Source: JAEUIG01 sp046349775
Lineage (GTDB): Bacteria; Planctomycetota; Planctomycetia; Planctomycetales; Planctomycetaceae
DNA: 21,120 nucleotides
Assembly: GCA_046349775.1 (NCBI GenBank)
Contig: JAXMBS010000086.1
Span: 1 to 21,120, forward strand
Direction: 5' to 3'
In this document: positions 17,563 through 21,120 of the stretch, one piece after another
Layout of the letters: each line of letters opens with the position of its first letter
Position numbering within the stretch: the first letter of the stretch is position 1
Translations under genes and position numbers: made by a program
Notes under the pieces: generated by a model
Told to the model about the DNA's origin: nothing
Databases searched by the model: none
The model's input: only the letters and a program-made list of their open reading frames with translations

Positions 17563-18025
17563 GCCGGGGCCTTGGATCTGCAGAATGGCCGAAGATTCAA
17601 CGTGGTGTGAGTTCCGCCTTTAGGCGGTTTCGAGCGTGGACCAAACCGCACTTCCGTGGGATGCCGATCTTTCACGTACGGCAGGCGGAAACCTGTGCTC
17701 CAACGTGTAACGCCTGTGCCCGTTGGGGCGGCCGTTTCCGTCGCAGTTTGCCCGGTTCGCCTGTTTTTGGCGAATCTTCTTGACGTCGCTCAAGCCGGTG
17801 ACGATCCTAAGTCCTAAGGGGTATTGCGTCGTCGCGCGCGAGCCTGCGCCGTTTTCGATCGTACGAGCCGGTTCAGTCTCTCCCGCCGATCCGCAGCCTC
17901 AAGAGAGCACAAAGCGCAACTGGAAGCGCATCCTCCTGCCGCGTGACCGGCCACCGGAATTTCCGGGCGGCCACGCGCAGGTTTCGGTGTCATCCGCCAC
18001 GGTCCCGTCTCCGGGAGCTCCGTTC
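17563..18025. other. Intergenic region with candidate terminator and leader of the DUF1598 gene
   Basis: These 463 bases hold no gene that I can support. There is a small perfect hairpin CCGCC-TTTA-GGCGG followed by TTT (17614-17630), a stronger terminator-like hairpin at 17754-17781, and TTGACG at 17780-17785, a near-consensus -35 box without a good -10 (GATCCT or ATCCTA at 17-18 bases). The rest is GC-rich unique sequence up to the DUF1598 start. An open frame running from 17723 into the next gene is only the upstream extension of that gene's frame. Confidence 0.5.
17754..17781 (+). terminator. Candidate rho-independent terminator after the module B operon
   Basis: TTCGCC (17756-17761) pairs with GGCGAA (17769-17774) around a TGTTTTT loop. 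One GU and one GC pair extend the stem to 8 bp. TTCTT follows at 17777-17781. It lies about 190 bases after the WD40 gene stop, so it could end that transcript. Confidence 0.45.
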
Positions 18026-19764
18026 ATGAGCCTTCGCATGCCGAACTTGTCACAGCTAGTCCGTCGAGTCCTCCCGGCTGTTGTTTGCACCCTCGCCCTG
18101 GTCGCCGTGACGCGTGCCGCGGACGTGGCCGATGTCCAGCAGACGATCAATGGCCACCTCGCCGCCGGAGAGTTCGGCGCCGCCCTGAACGCCGCCGCCG
18201 GAGTCGCCGACGCTCAGCAGCGGGATACCCTCCTGGGACAGGTGATCGGCGCCAGGCGAACAGCGGCGACATCCTCGGGGCGATGGCCGCCGCTCAGCAG
18301 TTGAGCAACCGTACGGCGCGCGGAGATCAGCGGAACCAGGTCGCCGCCCAGGCGGGAGGCGGCAGCGGTGCCAACTACCAGATGCTCATCAACCTGATTC
18401 TGAACGAGACCGAAGGTCCGTGGGAAACGATCGACGGCGTCGGCGGTCCCGATCCGATCCCATACGACAACGGCGTGTACGTCGATCCTCGTGGACTGCT
18501 CTACAAGTCGACCGAAAAGGATCTCTCCGGCCGGCTGGCAGCCCTCGGCCTGCGGGCGCGTCAGGCGGACCTCAATTCCGACATGTCGCAGACCGCCACG
18601 CTGCGGATGGTCTCGCTGACGCGTCTCGAGCGGGCGGTCGCAGCCCGCCTGGAGCAGGGCCTGCCCGCCGTCGAATCGATGCGGCAACTCGCCGGACTGT
18701 CCCAGATTCAATACGTGTTCTTCTATCCCGAAGAAAATGAGATCGTGATCGCCGGGCCGGCGGAAGGCTGGCGGTACAACGACTTCGGCCAGCCGGTCGG
18801 CGTGACCTCCGGCCGCCCGACCCTGCAACTGGATGACCTCGTGACCGTGTTGCGGACCTTCTCCGCCGGCGGCGACGACGTGTTCGGGTGCTCGATTGAT
18901 CCCCGTCCGGAAGGCCTCGCGGCCGTCCGCAAGGCGGCTCAGGAATCGCAGGCGCGCGGTCCGCTGGCAGCCGGCACCGTCAGCCGCTGGGCGACGCAAC
19001 TCGGCCAGAAGCTCGGCCGGCAGGACGTCCGCGTTCACGGCGTCCCGAACGATTCGCGCGTCGCCCGCGTGATGGTCGAAGCCGACTATCGCATGAAGCT
19101 GATTGGCATCGGCAAGCTCTCCGGTGGCCCACACGTTCCGGATTACTTTGATCTGCTCGCCAAGAATCCCGGCATCGCCACGGGCGGCCTTGATGCCCTG
19201 CGGTGGTGGCTGACGATGCACTACGACGCCGTCCTGCACAGCGAGAATCACAACGCGTTCGAAGTTCGCGGCTCGTCCGTACTCTGCCAGTCGGAAAACC
19301 AGTTCATCTCCTCGCAGGGCCGGCAGGTCGGGACCGGCAAGGCCGAACCGATCAACCGCGAGTTCGCCGAATCGTTTACGCAGCACTATGCCGAACTCGC
19401 CCGGCGCGATCCGGTGTTCGCCGACCTGCAGGGCGTGTTTGACCTGGCCCTCGTGGCGGCCCTGTTGCAGCAGGAACAGGTTGACGAACGGCTCGGTTGG
19501 GATCGTGGCGTGTTCGCCGTGGACGGCGGCTACCATCCGGCCAGCTATGCCGTGCCGAAGGAAACCGATTCCGTCGTCAATCATCGCGTGTTCAACGGCA
19601 AGGACGTTGTCGTCCAGGTCGCCGGCGGCGTCCGCGCCGACCTGCTGTCGGTGCTGAACAATGCTCAGGTCCGCCAGGAATCTCCCCGGCTGGACGGCGT
19701 TGCCCAGGGGGGCAAGCCCAAGAGCAACCTGCCGGAAGGCCGCTGGTGGTGGGACGCCAACTGA
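18026..19764 (+). CDS. DUF1598-type secreted planctomycete protein, one frameshift
   Basis: The ATG at 18026 opens a Sec leader (LVRRVLPAVVCTLALVAV) with probable cleavage after TRA at residue 32. A helical segment DVQQTINGHLAAGEFGAALN follows. The frame shifts near 18250: one missing base in GGCGCCAG would join VIG to RQANSGDILGAMAAAQQL. The rest is open to TGA 19764 and shows GGGSGANYQMLINLIL, a conserved-looking GVYVDPRGLLYK, VESMRQLAGLSQIQYVFFYP, the long central SVLCQSENQFISSQGRQVG and a C-terminal RWWWDAN. These fit DUF1598, a family known almost only from Planctomycetes with no assigned function; my assignment is from recognition of the pattern. Reconstructed length is about 580 residues. 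No catalytic motif was recognised. It is apparently monocistronic, with candidate terminators on both sides. Confidence 0.68.
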
Positions 19765-19798
19765 GGCGTGCGACTGCGAATTGACCGAACTTGCCGCA

Positions 19799-19831
19799 GC
19801 GGCGTCTCTCTGGACGCCGCCGCGTTCGTTT
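19799..19831 (+). terminator. Candidate terminator after the DUF1598 gene
   Basis: GCGGCGTC (19799-19806) pairs perfectly with GACGCCGC (19813-19820) around the loop TCTCTG, 35 bases after the stop codon. The following T-tract is weak (TTCGTTT, 19825-19831), so termination may be inefficient or factor-assisted. Confidence 0.5.
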
Positions 19832-19938
19832 GAACTGCTTGAGTCTCTCCGGACGGCAGTACGAACCACTCGGCCCGTTGCCTGCCAGTCGGTCATCCGC
19901 AGGTTGAGACGACCGATCGACGCGACTACGATCGCGGC

Positions 19939-21120
19939 ATGGTTCGCCGTGTCTCAGTTCCTGGTTTGATCGTCGTCCTCTGCTGGGGCGCGATTCGGGT
20001 CTGTGTCGCCGCAGAGGATTCGGCAACACGAGGCGTCCCGGAACCGATCCGATTCAACCGCGATATCCGCCCGATCCTGGCAGACCACTGCTTTGCGTGT
20101 CACGGCGCCGATGCGCGGGCACGTCAGGCCGATCTGCGTCTGGATGACCGGGAAGCCGCGTTCGCTCCGCGTGACGGAGCTTCGATCCTGATTCCCGGAG
20201 AGCCCGACGCCAGCGAGCTGATCCGCCGGGTGACGTCGGAGAACGAGGACGAGCGGATGCCCCCGGCCGGTCATCCGCGCCTCTCCACAGAGCAGGTGGC
20301 TCTCCTGTGTCGCTGGATCGCTGCCGGCGCAGAATACGAACCGCATTGGGCCTTCATTTCCCCCGGGCGGCCGCCGGTACCGCCGGTTTCTGATCCCGGA
20401 TGGGTGCGAAACCCGATCGACGCATTCGTGCTGGCGCGCATCGACCAGCAGGGGCTCTCGCCAGCACCGCAGGCCGACCGCGCGACGCTGATTCGGCGGC
20501 TCTTTCTCGACCTGACCGGCCTGCCGCCGACAATGGCCGACGTCGACGCTTTCGTGACCGACCAGGTCCCCGATGCGTACGAACAGCTCGTCGAACGACT
20601 CCTCGCGTCGCCGCGCTACGGCGAACGCTGGGCCCTCGCGTGGCTCGACGTGGCCCGCTACGCGGACACCGGCGGCTACCAGGGCGACATTCCGCGCGTG
20701 ATGTGGCCGTGGCGCGACTGGGTCATTGCGGCATTCAATGGGAATCAGCCGTTCGACGCGTTCACCGTCGAACAGATCGCCGGCGATCTCCTGCCGGGGG
20801 CCACTCACGAGCAGGTGCTTGCAACGGGTTTCAACCGCAACCACCGGATTAACGACGAGGACGGCATTGTCTTCGAGGAGTTTCGCATCGAGTACGTCGT
20901 CGATCGCGTCGAGACGACGGCCACGGCCTGGTTGGGACTCACGCTCGGCTGCGCCCGCTGCCACGACCACAAGTACGATCCCGTCACGCAGCGCGAGTTC
21001 TATCAACTGGCCGCGTACTACAACAGCATCAATGAACTCGGGCGCGGCCACGGCAATTCGCCGCCATTGATGTTTGTCGATCCGCAGGTCGAGTCCGGGA
21101 TCGCTTCCCTGGACGCGGAG
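19939..21120 (+). CDS. PSD1-type protein: planctomycete cytochrome C and DUF1549, 5' part (3' end outside window)
   Basis: The frame is open without a break from ATG 19939 to the last base, giving 394 residues. Residues 1-25 form a Sec leader (SVPGLIVVLCWGAIRVCVAA). The cytochrome domain follows: FNRDIRPILADHCFACHGAD with heme Cys51, Cys54 and His55, LIPGEPDASELIRRVTS and ERMPPAGHPRLS. A YEPHWAFISP linker leads to DUF1549: DLTGLPPTMADVDAF, YGERWALAWLDVARYADTGG, EQIAGDLLPGATHEQ, GFNRNHRINDEDG and CARCHDHKYDP (Cys338, Cys341, His342). DUF1553 should follow outside the window, probably then a DUF1501 partner. It resembles the module A PSD1 protein in architecture, without Big_2 domains. It is likely the first gene of a further module, as its start follows a terminator by about 110 bases. 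Confidence 0.88.
   Translation, partial: MVRRVSVPGLIVVLCWGAIRVCVAAEDSATRGVPEPIRFNRDIRPILADHCFACHGADARARQADLRLDDREAAFAPRDGASILIPGEPDASELIRRVTSENEDERMPPAGHPRLSTEQVALLCRWIAAGAEYEPHWAFISPGRPPVPPVSDPGWVRNPIDAFVLARIDQQGLSPAPQADRATLIRRLFLDLTGLPPTMADVDAFVTDQVPDAYEQLVERLLASPRYGERWALAWLDVARYADTGGYQGDIPRVMWPWRDWVIAAFNGNQPFDAFTVEQIAGDLLPGATHEQVLATGFNRNHRINDEDGIVFEEFRIEYVVDRVETTATAWLGLTLGCARCHDHKYDPVTQREFYQLAAYYNSINELGRGHGNSPPLMFVDPQVESGIASLDAE

Noticed and set aside
18214..19896. A 560-codon open frame on the minus strand, antisense to the DUF1598 gene
   Set aside because: It is rich in Arg, Gly, Ala and Pro with no domain pattern, and mirrors the codon bias of the plus-strand gene. Such antisense frames are expected in GC-rich coding DNA.

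Overview
The window looks like planctomycete chromosome (class Planctomycetia), from an isolate or a metagenome bin. The base composition is GC-rich. The main evidence is gene content: three DUF1501 genes, three PSD1-type genes (planctomycete cytochrome C plus DUF1549/DUF1553), a WD40/cytochrome/PPC fusion and a DUF1598-type gene, all families that are strongly expanded in Planctomycetes. No rRNA, tRNA, CRISPR array, integrase or intact insertion sequence was seen.

Layout. (1) 2-1729: end of a secreted cytochrome c'-like protein, a convergent STAS-domain gene with a recognisable promoter, and a secreted single-domain rhodanese with an operator-like palindrome before its start. (2) 1872-7164: module A, a Tat-exported DUF1501 gene, a PSD1 gene overlapping it by ATGA, and a second, intact DUF1501 gene. 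(3) 7192-10010: a DUF374 acyltransferase (minus strand), an intergenic region with heptamer repeats and an inverted interspersed repeat, a Tat-exported TIM-barrel (AP_endonuc_2) protein, and a DUF104 antitoxin/PIN toxin pair whose toxin has an in-frame TAG. (4) 10192-17562: module B, probably one operon: DUF1501, PSD1 with two Ig-like Big_2 domains, a small secreted protein, and a protein with a cytochrome domain, a seven-bladed WD40 propeller and a PPC domain. (5) 18026-19764: a DUF1598-type secreted protein between two candidate terminators. (6) 19939-21120: 5' part of another PSD1 gene, cut by the window end.

How they may work together (inference). DUF1501 proteins carry twin-arginine leaders and belong to the alkaline phosphatase/sulfatase-like superfamily. 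Their PSD1 partners carry Sec-type leaders and heme-binding motifs. The modules therefore look like periplasmic or surface systems pairing a hydrolase-like protein with a c-type cytochrome. Substrates cannot be read from the sequence.

Caution. Many genes here are broken by one-base shifts, often at G, C, A or T runs, while protein similarity and key motifs continue in the next frame. The shifts cluster (about 1500-3600, 5060-5500, 10300-11400, 14500-14890 and 18250) and spare long genes in between. I read most as assembly or sequencing errors rather than pseudogenes, and give coordinates for the reconstructed genes.
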